NCBI GenBank assembly: GCA_039034015.1
Contig: JBCCBM010000004.1
Coordinates: 1-64,000 of the forward strand
Direction: 5' to 3'
DNA length: 64,000 nt
Source of the DNA: Acuticoccus sp039034015
GTDB taxonomy: Bacteria > Pseudomonadota > Alphaproteobacteria > Rhizobiales > Amorphaceae
Positions 34,265-42,866 of this stretch are shown here, piece by piece. The stretch's first letter is position 1. Each line of letters opens with the position of its first letter. The notes below the pieces were generated by a model. That model did not search any database. It was not told the DNA's origin and saw nothing but the letters and a program-made list of their open reading frames with translations. The translations under genes were made by a program, and so were the position numbers.

Positions 34265-35446
34265 ATGCGCCTGATCGACTGCACCGTTGCCACCATGGCC
34301 GGCCCCGCCTACGGCCTCATCGCGGATGCAGCGGTGGCGATCGAGGGCGACCGCATCGCAGCCGTCGGCCCAAAGGACACGGTCACCGGCGGACCCGATG
34401 TGTCCCTCGGCGGCGCGCTGGTGACGCCCGCGCTCATCGACTGTCACACCCATGTGGTTCACGGCGGCCACCGCGCGGGCGAGTTCGAGCGACGCCTCAA
34501 CGGCGCCACCTACGAGGAGTTGGCACGGGCCGGCGGCGGTATTGCCTCCACCATGGCCGCCACCCGCGCCGCCAGCGTTGACGATCTCGTGGCCGCCGCG
34601 CTCCCCCGGGTCGACGCGCTGATGGCCGAGGGCGTTGCCACCCTCGAAATCAAGTCCGGCTACGGGCTTGATCAGGCCACTGAGCTTGCCATGCTCCGCG
34701 CCGCCCGTGCCATCGGCCGCGCCCGCCCCCTCACGGTGGTGACCACATTCCTCGGCGCCCACGCCATCCCGCCGACCCACAAGGGCGAGCCCGGCCGGTA
34801 TCTTAACGAGGTGTGCCTCCCGGCCCTCCGCGCCGCCCACGCCGAGGGCTTGGTCGACGCGGTGGACGGCTTTTGCGAGGGCGTTGCGTTCACCGCCGAC
34901 GAAATGGCGCGTGTGTTCGACCTCGCGCGCGCGCTTGGCCTCCCCGTCAAACTCCACGCCGAGCAGCTGTCCCACACCGGCGGCACCGCCCTAGCCGCCC
35001 GCTTTGGCGCCCTTTCGGCCGACCATCTGGAGCACGCCACCGAGGCCGACGCCAAGGCGCTCGCAGCGGCCGGCACTGTCGCCGTCATCCTCCCGGGTGC
35101 CTACTACACGCTCGGCCAAGGCGCGGCCCCGCCCATCGCCGCCTTCCGCGAGCACGGCACCGCCATGGCAGTCGCCACCGACTGCAACCCCGGCTCCTCC
35201 CCGCTCACCTCGCTGCTCCTTGCCATGAACATGGCCGCGACCCTTTTCCGCCTCACCCCCGAGGAGGCCCTTGCCGGCACAACGCGCCACGCCGCCCGCG
35301 CGCTGGGCTTTGCCGACCGCGGCACCATCGAAACCGGCAAACGGGCCGACCTTGCGGTCTGGCGCGTCACCGAACCGGCCGAACTCACCTACCGCATCGG
35401 CTTCAACCCGCTGTCGCGCGCCATGGTGGCCGGCCAATGGCGCTAA
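34265..35446 (+). CDS. hutI: Imidazolonepropionase
   Basis: HutI opens imidazolone-5-propionate to N-formimino-L-glutamate. The 393-residue metal-dependent amidohydrolase shows ALIDCHTHVVHGGHRAGEFE with the first metal histidines, IKSGYGL, the metal-binding TFLGAHAIPP and LPVKLHAEQLSHTGG segments, and VATDCNPGSSPL with the catalytic Asp. Length is close to the usual 400. Its stop lies 10 nt inside hutH. Confidence 0.95.
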   Translation: MRLIDCTVATMAGPAYGLIADAAVAIEGDRIAAVGPKDTVTGGPDVSLGGALVTPALIDCHTHVVHGGHRAGEFERRLNGATYEELARAGGGIASTMAATRAASVDDLVAAALPRVDALMAEGVATLEIKSGYGLDQATELAMLRAARAIGRARPLTVVTTFLGAHAIPPTHKGEPGRYLNEVCLPALRAAHAEGLVDAVDGFCEGVAFTADEMARVFDLARALGLPVKLHAEQLSHTGGTALAARFGALSADHLEHATEADAKALAAAGTVAVILPGAYYTLGQGAAPPIAAFREHGTAMAVATDCNPGSSPLTSLLLAMNMAATLFRLTPEEALAGTTRHAARALGFADRGTIETGKRADLAVWRVTEPAELTYRIGFNPLSRAMVAGQWR

Positions 35447-36960
35447 CCCCCGGCACCGTCCCCCTCGCCGCACTTGAGGCGATTTTCCGCGGGACAGGCC
35501 CCGTCGCCCTCTCCGCTGACGCCCACGCGGCCATTGCAAAGGCGGCGGCCGTCGTGGAGCGGGCGGCCCAGGGCGCCGCACCCGTCTACGGCATCAACAC
35601 GGGCTTTGGAAAACTCGCCTCCCACCGCATCGGCGCGGATGATCTTGCAACGCTGCAGCGCAACCTCATCCTCTCCCACTGCGCAGGCGTTGGGCCGGAC
35701 ATGCCGCCCGCCGCCGTCCGCCTCATGATGGCGCTCAAACTCATTTCGCTGGGCCGCGGGGCATCGGGCGTCTCCCCCGCGCTGGTTGCGCTCCTGGAGG
35801 CGATGCTTGCCGCCGATCTCACCCCGTGCGTCCCCGCGCAGGGCTCGGTGGGCGCATCCGGCGACCTTGCGCCGCTTGCCCACATGTCCGCCGTCCTCAT
35901 CGGGGAGGGGGAGGCGATCCTTTCCGGCGAGCGCCTCCCCGGCGCAGTGGCCCTCAATCGCATTGGCCAAACCCCAATTGTGCTGGGCCCCAAAGAGGGC
36001 CTCGCCCTCATCAACGGCACGCAATTTTCAACGGCCTACGCGCTGATCGGCCTTTTCGGCGCGCAGCGCGCGGCGGAGGGCGCGCTCCTCACCGGCGCGC
36101 TCACCACCGATGCCATCATGGGCTCCACCGACCCCACCGCCGATGAGATCCACACCCTGCGCGGCCACGCGGGCCAAATCGCCGTTGCCCGCCGCACCGC
36201 CGCCCTCATGGCGGGCTCCGAAATCCGAGAGAGCCACCGCGAGGGCGACACCCGCGTCCAAGACCCCTATTGCATCCGCTGCCAGCCCCAGGTGCTCGGC
36301 GCATGCCTCGACCTTCTCGCCCAAGCCGCGCACACCCTTACCATCGAGGCGAACGCGGCCACCGACAACCCGCTGGTCCTCTCCGGCGGCGACATCGTCT
36401 CCGGCGGCAACTTTCACGCCGAGCCGGTCGCCTTCGCCGCCGACCAAATCGCGCTTTCCATCGCCGAAATCGGGGCAATCGCCCAGCGCCGCGTCGCGCT
36501 GATGGTCGACCCGACCTTGTCGTTCGATCTCCCGCCCTTCCTCACCCCCGCGCCCGGCCTTAACTCAGGCTTCATGATCGCGGAGGTGACGACCGCCGCC
36601 CTCATGAGCGAAAACAAACACTTGGCGCACCCTGCTTCCATCGACAGCACGCCCACCAGCGCCAACCAGGAAGATCACGTCTCCATGGCCGCCCACGGCG
36701 CGCGCCGCCTCACACCGATGGTCGAAAACCTCAACACCATCCTCGGCGTTGAACTTCTGTGCGCCGCGCAGGGCATTGAAATGCGCGCGCCGCTCAAAAC
36801 CAGCGCGCCACTCCAGGCGGCGATCGCGCACCTTCGCACCCGCGTCCCACCCCTTGGGGAGGACCGCATGATGGCGCCGGACATGGCCGCCGCCGCCGCC
36901 CTCATCGCCTCCGGCGCGCTGCAAGCCGCGCTGCCGGCAACCGTTGGACCCGCCCCATGA
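35437..36960 (+). CDS. hutH: Histidine ammonia-lyase
   Basis: HutH removes ammonia from L-histidine to give trans-urocanate, the first step of the pathway. The 507-residue protein carries the self-forming MIO cofactor triad Ala140-Ser141-Gly142 inside GSVGASGDLAPLAH, plus YGINTGFGKLAS near the N-terminus, and QDPYCIRCQPQVLGA and TDNPLVLSGGDIVSGGNFH later. The ATG at 35437 overlaps hutI by 10 nt, and the stop overlaps hutU as ATGA. Confidence 0.96.
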   Translation: MALTPGTVPLAALEAIFRGTGPVALSADAHAAIAKAAAVVERAAQGAAPVYGINTGFGKLASHRIGADDLATLQRNLILSHCAGVGPDMPPAAVRLMMALKLISLGRGASGVSPALVALLEAMLAADLTPCVPAQGSVGASGDLAPLAHMSAVLIGEGEAILSGERLPGAVALNRIGQTPIVLGPKEGLALINGTQFSTAYALIGLFGAQRAAEGALLTGALTTDAIMGSTDPTADEIHTLRGHAGQIAVARRTAALMAGSEIRESHREGDTRVQDPYCIRCQPQVLGACLDLLAQAAHTLTIEANAATDNPLVLSGGDIVSGGNFHAEPVAFAADQIALSIAEIGAIAQRRVALMVDPTLSFDLPPFLTPAPGLNSGFMIAEVTTAALMSENKHLAHPASIDSTPTSANQEDHVSMAAHGARRLTPMVENLNTILGVELLCAAQGIEMRAPLKTSAPLQAAIAHLRTRVPPLGEDRMMAPDMAAAAALIASGALQAALPATVGPAP

Positions 36961-38633
36961 ACGACCGCCGCAACGCCCGCGACATTTATCCGCCCACCGG
37001 GCCAAACCTCACCACGAAGAGCTGGCAGACCGAAGCCCCGCTGCGCATGCTCATGAACAACCTCCACCCCGACGTTGCGGAAAACCCCCACGAGCTGGTG
37101 GTCTATGGTGGCATCGGCCGCGCCGCGCGCACCTGGACCGACTTTGACCGCATCGCGGGCAGCCTCAAAACCCTCGACAATGACGAAACGCTGCTCGTCC
37201 AGTCCGGCAAGCCCGTCGGCATCTTTAAAACCCACGCCGATGCGCCGCGCGTTCTGATCGCCAACTCCAACCTCGTCCCCCACTGGGCGACCTGGGCGCA
37301 CTTCTCAGAACTCGACCGCAAAGGCCTTGCCATGTACGGCCAGATGACGGCCGGCTCCTGGATCTACATCGGCACACAAGGCATCGTCCAAGGCACCTAC
37401 GAGACCTTTGCGGAGGCCGCGCGCCAGCACTATGGCGGCGATCTCAAAGGCCGGTGGATCCTCACCGCAGGCCTTGGCGGCATGGGCGGCGCCCAACCTC
37501 TGGCGGCCGTCATGGCCGGCGCCTCCTGCCTTGTGGTGGAGTGCGATGAGACCCGCGCCGATTTTCGCATCCGCACCCGCTACTGCGACGAAAAGACGGC
37601 CGATCTTGACGAAGCGCTCGCCATGATCGCCCGCTGGACCGAGGCGGGCGAGGCCAAATCCGTCGCCCTCATCGCGAACGCCGCCGACATTTTCCCTGAA
37701 CTCGTGGCCCGCATGAAGGCCGGCGGCCCCCGTCCCGACATCGTGACCGACCAGACCTCCGCCCACGACCCCGTCAACGGCTACCTCCCGCAGGGCTGGA
37801 CCGTCGCCAAATGGCGCGACATGCGCGACACAGACCCCGCCGCCGTCGAGGCCGCCTCCCGCGCCTCCATGCGCGCCCACGTTGAAGCGATGGTCGACTT
37901 TTGGAACGCCGGGGTCCCCACACTCGACTATGGCAACAACATCCGCCAAGTCGCCAAGGAGGAGGGTTTTGAGAACGCCTTCGCCTTCCCCGGCTTTGTC
38001 CCGGCCTACATCCGCCCGCTGTTCTGCCGCGGGATCGGCCCGTTCCGCTGGTGCGCCCTTTCCGGCGACCCGGCCGACATCGCCGCCACCGACCGCGCGA
38101 TGATGGCGCTTTTCCCCGAGAACGCGCAGCTTCACCGCTGGCTCACCATGGCGCAGGAGCGCATCGCCTTTCAGGGCCTTCCGGCGCGAATTTGCTGGAT
38201 CGGCCTTGGCGAGCGCCACCGCGCGGGCCTCAAGTTCAACGAAATGGTGCGCACCGGCGAACTGAAAGCCCCGGTGGTGATCGGCCGCGACCACTTGGAT
38301 TCAGGCTCCGTCGCCAGCCCCAACCGCGAAACCGAAGCCATGAAAGACGGCTCTGACGCCGTCTCCGACTGGCCACTCCTCAACGCCCTCCTCAACACAG
38401 CGTCCGGCGCCACCTGGGTCTCGCTCCACCACGGCGGCGGCGTCGGCATGGGCTTTTCCCAGCACTCCGGCATGGTGATCGTCTGCGATGGCACCGAAGA
38501 CGCCGACCGCCGCCTCGCCCGCGTTCTCTTCAATGACCCGGCCACGGGTGTGATGCGCCACGCCGATGCCGGCTACGAGGAGGCCATTGCCTGCGCCAAA
38601 GAGCAGAACCTCAACCTCCCAGGCATACTTTGA
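36957..38633 (+). CDS. hutU: Urocanate hydratase (urocanase)
   Basis: HutU adds water to urocanate to form imidazolonepropionate, using tightly bound NAD+. The 558-residue protein has the N-terminal TGPNLTTKSWQTEAPLRML block, the NAD-binding segment LTAGLGGMGGAQPLA and the active-site region LPARICWIGLGERHRAGLKF with the family's conserved Cys. The C-terminus holds HHGGGVGMGFSQHSGM. It closes the hutIHU operon and is followed by a large inverted repeat. Confidence 0.97.
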   Translation: MNDRRNARDIYPPTGPNLTTKSWQTEAPLRMLMNNLHPDVAENPHELVVYGGIGRAARTWTDFDRIAGSLKTLDNDETLLVQSGKPVGIFKTHADAPRVLIANSNLVPHWATWAHFSELDRKGLAMYGQMTAGSWIYIGTQGIVQGTYETFAEAARQHYGGDLKGRWILTAGLGGMGGAQPLAAVMAGASCLVVECDETRADFRIRTRYCDEKTADLDEALAMIARWTEAGEAKSVALIANAADIFPELVARMKAGGPRPDIVTDQTSAHDPVNGYLPQGWTVAKWRDMRDTDPAAVEAASRASMRAHVEAMVDFWNAGVPTLDYGNNIRQVAKEEGFENAFAFPGFVPAYIRPLFCRGIGPFRWCALSGDPADIAATDRAMMALFPENAQLHRWLTMAQERIAFQGLPARICWIGLGERHRAGLKFNEMVRTGELKAPVVIGRDHLDSGSVASPNRETEAMKDGSDAVSDWPLLNALLNTASGATWVSLHHGGGVGMGFSQHSGMVIVCDGTEDADRRLARVLFNDPATGVMRHADAGYEEAIACAKEQNLNLPGIL

Positions 38634-38650
38634 CCATAGCGGCGGCCTCG

Positions 38651-38806
38651 TCATCTGATCGCCGGAGCCGGTGTCGCGCCCCCTGATCAGCGGGCGCCGG
38701 GATGCCGGTCAAGGAGGCCAACGGCCCAGCGAAGCTGCGTGTCCTTGACCGGCATTCTGGGGCCTGCCAGGGGGACAGCGCGACACCGGCTCCGGCGATC
38801 AGATGA
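38651..38806. repeat. Large nested inverted repeat between convergent genes
   Basis: Positions 38651-38679 and 38778-38806 are perfect 29-bp inverted arms (starting TCATCTGATCGCCGGAGCCG); the pairing continues inward after a 4-nt interruption. A second perfect 14-bp stem, 38702-38715 with 38742-38755 (ATGCCGGTCAAGGA), sits inside. The element fills most of the gap between hutU and the convergent hydrolase gene. It could act as a bidirectional terminator or be a small non-coding mobile element. Confidence 0.75.
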
Positions 38807-38841
38807 CCCTGATTGCTGGTGAGGAGGAGCCCGCCGGCGGC

Positions 38842-39471
38842 TTATCGCGCCACCCAATCGATGACAGCGTTCGTCGTCATCACATCCGCATACCGCCGCC
38901 CCACATCGGTGAGTGACTGCTCGTGCGGCCCTTCCTCCACATCCCCGCACGCATCCCGCGGAACAATCACGCGGTAGCCATAGGAGAACGCATCCACCAC
39001 CGACGCGCGCACGCAGCCCGACGTGTTGCACCCCACAATGATGGTCGTGTCGATCTGGTGGCGTGTCAAAAACTGGATCGCGGGCGTCCCAAAGAAGATG
39101 GAGGGCGCGATTTTGCGCACCGTCACATCGTGGTCAGGGTCGTGGATGCGGGGGTCGAGTTTGGTGGCCTCGCTCCCATCGTCGAACGCCTCGCGCACGG
39201 CGGGGATTTTCCAGAAAAGGGCGTCTGCGGTGGCCCCATCGCCGCCCCGCCGATGCCCCACATAAGTTTGCAGAACCGGCACGCCCGCCGCGCGCGCGGC
39301 CATCAAAAGCCGGCTTGCGTTCTCAACGGCGCTGTCCACCAGCGGTGAGCCGCCGAGCGGCTGGTCAGCGCTGGTGAAACCAAGCTGAAAGTCCACCACC
39401 AGGACGGCCGGCCGTTCGCCAAAGCCGATGGCGGTTTCGCCGAATCCCTGGGCCTCATAGGCATCGCTCAT
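38842..39471 (-). CDS. Isochorismatase-family hydrolase, N-carbamoylsarcosine amidase-like (copy 2)
   Basis: A 209-residue cysteine hydrolase with the isochorismatase fold. The likely triad is Asp27 (LVVDFQLGF), Lys120 (VTVRKIAPSIF) and Cys153 (GCNTSGCVRASVVD), followed by YGYRVIVPRDACGD. Enzymes of this branch split carbamoyl or amide bonds, for example N-carbamoylsarcosine to sarcosine, CO2 and ammonia. It is the last gene of the ten-gene operon read from 50545. The operon encodes a second, distinct member of the same family (43955-44608) with the same triad spacing, so the two may act on successive or alternative substrates. Confidence 0.85.
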   Translation of the reverse strand: MSDAYEAQGFGETAIGFGERPAVLVVDFQLGFTSADQPLGGSPLVDSAVENASRLLMAARAAGVPVLQTYVGHRRGGDGATADALFWKIPAVREAFDDGSEATKLDPRIHDPDHDVTVRKIAPSIFFGTPAIQFLTRHQIDTTIIVGCNTSGCVRASVVDAFSYGYRVIVPRDACGDVEEGPHEQSLTDVGRRYADVMTTNAVIDWVAR

Positions 39472-39481
39472 TGTTCAATGC

Positions 39482-40192
39482 TCATTGTTCAATCCGTGGG
39501 CGAAGGGCAGCGTCCGCCGGCCGGGGCGGAATCTCATGCCCAAAATGGCGGCGCAGGATGTATCGGATGTCTTCGTAGCAAGAGCCGATCCGCAGGACGT
39601 TTAGGGTTTCCACGTTCACCAGCGTGGAGGATTGGCCGTAGGGGTGAAAGGGTTGCAGGCCGTGGTCGACCACCTCATCGGCGATGGCGATGATTTCCGG
39701 CTCGATGTCTTCCACGCAAAACTTTGTGCCGCCCAGCGAAAGGTTGGCGGACGAGCCGAAGAGCGGCAGCGTGTTTTCATACGACAAGCGCGTGAGTTCA
39801 GCGTGGTGCGCGCCCGCGTTCAACAGCATCACCACCGTGCCATCCTTGGTGGAACGGGGCACCATCTCCGGCTCCAGCGACGTGATGAGCGGATGATCCA
39901 TGTGCGCGGGCGCGATGCAGCCAAGCGGCAGGCCGTAATCTTCGGTGATGGCGGCCACCACCTCGCGCCCGCGGGTGGAGCAGTTGTGTACCTCCTGGTG
40001 GATGGTGCGATTGCCGATCATGGCATTCAATTTGGTGGCGGCGCGCTTCTTGGTGTCAAAAATGCGCTTCAGCGCCGCGGTGGAGCCGCCGAGTGCCGCA
40101 TAGCCAATATTGTGGGGGACGATGGCCACCCCGCCCGCTTTGAGCGCGGCAAAGGCGCGGGCGGCATCGGCCTTGACGTCGAAAACAGCCAT
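39482..40192 (-). CDS. Sua5/YciO/YrdC-domain protein in a catabolic operon
   Basis: A 236-residue protein with the YrdC-type nucleotide/carbamoyl-adenylate fold: LKAGGVAIVPHNIGYAALGG at the N-terminus, a basic motif RIFDTKKRAATKLNAMIGN where Sua5 has KxR...K, and LPLFGSSANLSLGGT with the SxN motif. Sua5/TsaC makes threonylcarbamoyl-AMP for tRNA t6A. This protein lacks the Sua5 C-terminal domain and sits between an ABC permease (TGATG overlap at 40192) and an amidase gene, so housekeeping tRNA modification is unlikely to be its role. The C-terminal 60 residues (NVETLNVLRIGSCYEDIRY) are not typical of TsaC. Function is unknown; carbamoyl transfer or activation is an inference from fold plus context. 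Confidence 0.75.
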   Translation of the reverse strand: MAVFDVKADAARAFAALKAGGVAIVPHNIGYAALGGSTAALKRIFDTKKRAATKLNAMIGNRTIHQEVHNCSTRGREVVAAITEDYGLPLGCIAPAHMDHPLITSLEPEMVPRSTKDGTVVMLLNAGAHHAELTRLSYENTLPLFGSSANLSLGGTKFCVEDIEPEIIAIADEVVDHGLQPFHPYGQSSTLVNVETLNVLRIGSCYEDIRYILRRHFGHEIPPRPADAALRPRIEQ

Positions 40193-41304
40193 CAGTCCAT
40201 CGCCTTTCGGCCGCGGATCACCTGGCTGATGGTGACCGCCGCAATCAATCCGCCACCGTAGAAGAGGTTTTGCACAAAACTATCGACGCCCAAGAAGTTC
40301 AGCCCCATGATGCCCGTGGAGAGGAAGAACACCGCCACAAATGCGCCCGGCGCATTGAACCGCCCAGGGTAAATCGCCGTAGACCCCAAGAATGCGGCCG
40401 CAAACGCCGGCAGCAGAAACGCGAGCGCGCTGGAGGGGTCCGCCGCCCCGCGCATGCCCGTGTAAAGCACCCCGGCGAACGCGGCGCACATCCCGGCCGC
40501 GATGAACGCGCCCGCCCGCATCTTGCCGACATTCACGCCGGAGAGCCGCGCCACCTCCCGCCCGCGACCCACAAACAACAGCCGCCGCCCAAGGCTCGTG
40601 TGCTGAAAAACGTACCAAATCACCACCGCAAGGATGAGTGCATAGTAAAACCCGATGGGGATCCCGAGGAAACGGGTGAGGATCACCGCGTTGATGAGAT
40701 CCATCGAGACACCCGCCACGGTGTTGGCGTTGGAAATCCACAAGATGATGCCAGACACGAAGTATCCGGAGCCCAACGTCACGATGAGCGAGTGAATACC
40801 AAAATAAACGGTGAAGAACGCATTGACCGCGCCCACCGCTGCACCCACGGCCAGCGCGCACAAGATCGCCGGGATCACAGGCATCCCGAGCTGCGCGTTG
40901 AGGATCGCGATGAGCATGGACGAAAGCCCCATGACGGCGGCGACAGAAAGGTCAAAATCGCCCGCCACGAGGGGGATCATCAGGGCCAGCGTGAGGACCA
41001 CCACCATCGCGTTGGAGCCGAACATGGTGGCGTAGGAATTCCAGGCGAACATCTGGTCGGGCCGCAGGGCGCCCAGCACCAGGATGAGAAGCACCCAGGC
41101 AAGCAAGAGCCCGATCCGCTCGAAGAAGAGCGTCGTGTTGCGCGGCGGTTTGGGGGGCGGGGGCGCGCGCTCGGCCTCGAGCGCTGCGAGGCGGTTTTCG
41201 AGTTCGGCAATGCGGGCGCGATAGTCCGCCTCGCTCGGCCCGCTGACGGGGACGATGGCGCGGATGCGCTCCGCATCGCTGTTGTCGGAGGGGCGCGCGC
41301 TCAT
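40192..41304 (-). CDS. ABC transporter permease, ribose/RbsC type
   Basis: A 370-residue inner-membrane permease with about ten helices. A cytoplasmic N-terminal coiled-coil-like stretch (SEADYRARIAELENRLAALE) comes first, which is unusual for this family. The RbsC-like core follows, with PLVAGDFDLSVAAVMGLSSM and GRGREVARLSGVNVGKMRAGAF. The start at 41304 has TTGGAG five bases upstream; the frame open to 41412 overlaps the ATPase gene and is not used. It pairs with the ATPase and binding protein just upstream. Ribose-type (CUT2) systems also carry non-sugar solutes such as nucleosides and purines. Confidence 0.88.
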   Translation of the reverse strand: MSARPSDNSDAERIRAIVPVSGPSEADYRARIAELENRLAALEAERAPPPPKPPRNTTLFFERIGLLLAWVLLILVLGALRPDQMFAWNSYATMFGSNAMVVVLTLALMIPLVAGDFDLSVAAVMGLSSMLIAILNAQLGMPVIPAILCALAVGAAVGAVNAFFTVYFGIHSLIVTLGSGYFVSGIILWISNANTVAGVSMDLINAVILTRFLGIPIGFYYALILAVVIWYVFQHTSLGRRLLFVGRGREVARLSGVNVGKMRAGAFIAAGMCAAFAGVLYTGMRGAADPSSALAFLLPAFAAAFLGSTAIYPGRFNAPGAFVAVFFLSTGIMGLNFLGVDSFVQNLFYGGGLIAAVTISQVIRGRKAMD

Positions 41305-41317
41305 AAAAGCTCCAAGG

Positions 41318-42844
41318 TCAGGCGGCGGACGCGAAGGAGGCATCGGCAATCGCCTCCTTGGTGAGGCGCGGGCCGGTGAGTTCATCGCGAATGCGCCCGC
41401 CCGCCACCACAATCACGCGGTGGCAAAGGGCGGCCAGCTGATCAAGATCGGTGGACGCAACGAGGATTGCCGTGCCCCCCTCCGCTGCCTCATCGAGCGC
41501 CCGCCAAATGGCCTGCCGAGCGCCCACATCGACGCCCTGGGTGGGCTCATCAAGCAGCAAGAGTTTGGGCCGCACCTGGAGCCATTTGGCCATCAGCGCC
41601 TTTTGTGCGTTGCCGCCGGAGAGCGCGGCCAAGGGGAGGGCGGGCGCGTTGGGTTTGACGTTCGCCGCCTCGCCAAGCTTTGCCGCATGGGCGCGGATTG
41701 CCCCATCGGTGAGGACGCGGCCAAAGGTGTCGTAAACCGGAAGCGCCACATTGTCCGCGACCGAAAGCGAGCCGACGCCCGCTTCCCCCAACCGGTCGGC
41801 GGGAAGGAAGGCGACCCCATTTTGCAGCGCGATGGAGGGGGTCATCGCCGCAAGGTCAAGCCGCGCGCCGCCCACCTCAAGGGTGCCGCGGGCGCCGGGC
41901 CGCGCGCCTGTGAGGAGCGCCGGCACACGGTCCGCCCCCGACCCGATGAGGCCCGTCAGCCCGACAATTTCGCCCGCCGCCACCGCGATGTCGAGCGGGC
42001 CGATCCCGGGCGCCGAGAGCGTTGCAGCGGCGGCCGGTACCCCGGTCGGCCGGGGCTTGGCGGCATAGGCCTCCACCGAACGGCCGACAATGAGGTTCAC
42101 AAAGCGGGCGTGGGTCGTGTCGGCAGTGGTGACGGTGCCGATCAGCGCGCCATCGCGAAGGACCGTCGCGCGGTCGGTGATGGCGCGCACCTCATCGATG
42201 TCGTGGCTCACAAAAATGACGCTGGCGCCGCGATCGGCGACGGTGCGCATCAGGGCAAACAGCGTTTCCACATCCGCGCGGGGGAGGAAGGGTGTCGGCT
42301 CATCCAGCACCAAAACGCCGGGGCGGCTCTGGTGCGCGGCCTCGCCTTCGGAAAGCTCGTATGCCGCGCGCACAATCGCGAGCAGCGCCCGCTCCACCGC
42401 GGAGAGGTTAGCCACCTCCGCCCGCGGGTCGAGCGAAAGGTTGAAGCGGGCGAAAATGTCGGCAGCGCGGGCGTGAAGAGACCGCCAGCTCAGCCGCCAA
42501 TTCTCCTGCGTCGACAGTTCGCCAATAAAAAGGTTTTCGCTCACTGAGAGCGAGGGGATCAGGCCAAGGTGCTGGTGGACGAACGAGAGGCCCCCCGCCC
42601 GCGCTGCCGCGTTGGTGACGGGGAGGGGAAGGTCGGCCCCATAAAGTGTGACGCTGCCGCCAGGCTCCGGCGCGTGGAAGCCGGACAAGATTTTGATCAG
42701 CGTCGACTTGCCGGACCCGTTGGAGCCCAAGAGCCCGTGCACCTCGCCGCGCGCCACACCCAGCGACACGCGGTCAAGCGCCACCGCCCCGCCAAAGCGT
42801 TTTGAAAGGTCTTTGACCTCAAGCGCGGTGGCGTGGACGGTCAT
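41318..42844 (-). CDS. ABC transporter ATP-binding protein, two-domain CUT2 type
   Basis: A 508-residue ATPase with two ABC modules, like RbsA/MglA. The first has a good Walker A (GSNGSGKSTLIKIL), an aberrant signature (VANLSAVERALLAIVRAAYE) and VLVLDEPTPFLPRAD. The second lacks a proper Walker A but has ALSGGNAQKALMAKWLQVRPKLLLLDEPTQGVDVGARQ, the usual CUT2 asymmetry. Start at 42844 (MTVHATALEVKDLSKRFGG), chosen where homology begins. Confidence 0.9.
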   Translation of the reverse strand: MTVHATALEVKDLSKRFGGAVALDRVSLGVARGEVHGLLGSNGSGKSTLIKILSGFHAPEPGGSVTLYGADLPLPVTNAAARAGGLSFVHQHLGLIPSLSVSENLFIGELSTQENWRLSWRSLHARAADIFARFNLSLDPRAEVANLSAVERALLAIVRAAYELSEGEAAHQSRPGVLVLDEPTPFLPRADVETLFALMRTVADRGASVIFVSHDIDEVRAITDRATVLRDGALIGTVTTADTTHARFVNLIVGRSVEAYAAKPRPTGVPAAAATLSAPGIGPLDIAVAAGEIVGLTGLIGSGADRVPALLTGARPGARGTLEVGGARLDLAAMTPSIALQNGVAFLPADRLGEAGVGSLSVADNVALPVYDTFGRVLTDGAIRAHAAKLGEAANVKPNAPALPLAALSGGNAQKALMAKWLQVRPKLLLLDEPTQGVDVGARQAIWRALDEAAEGGTAILVASTDLDQLAALCHRVIVVAGGRIRDELTGPRLTKEAIADASFASAA

Positions 42845-42866
42845 GAAAGGGGCCGGCGTGTGGCCG

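Noticed and set aside
39482..40192. Calling this gene housekeeping tsaC/sua5
   Set aside because: The operon position and divergent C-terminus argue against it, though only a genome-wide search can settle this.
40270..42547. Long plus-strand frames opposite the ABC permease and ATPase
   Set aside because: Charged, low-complexity translations caused by high GC at third codon positions of the true minus-strand genes.
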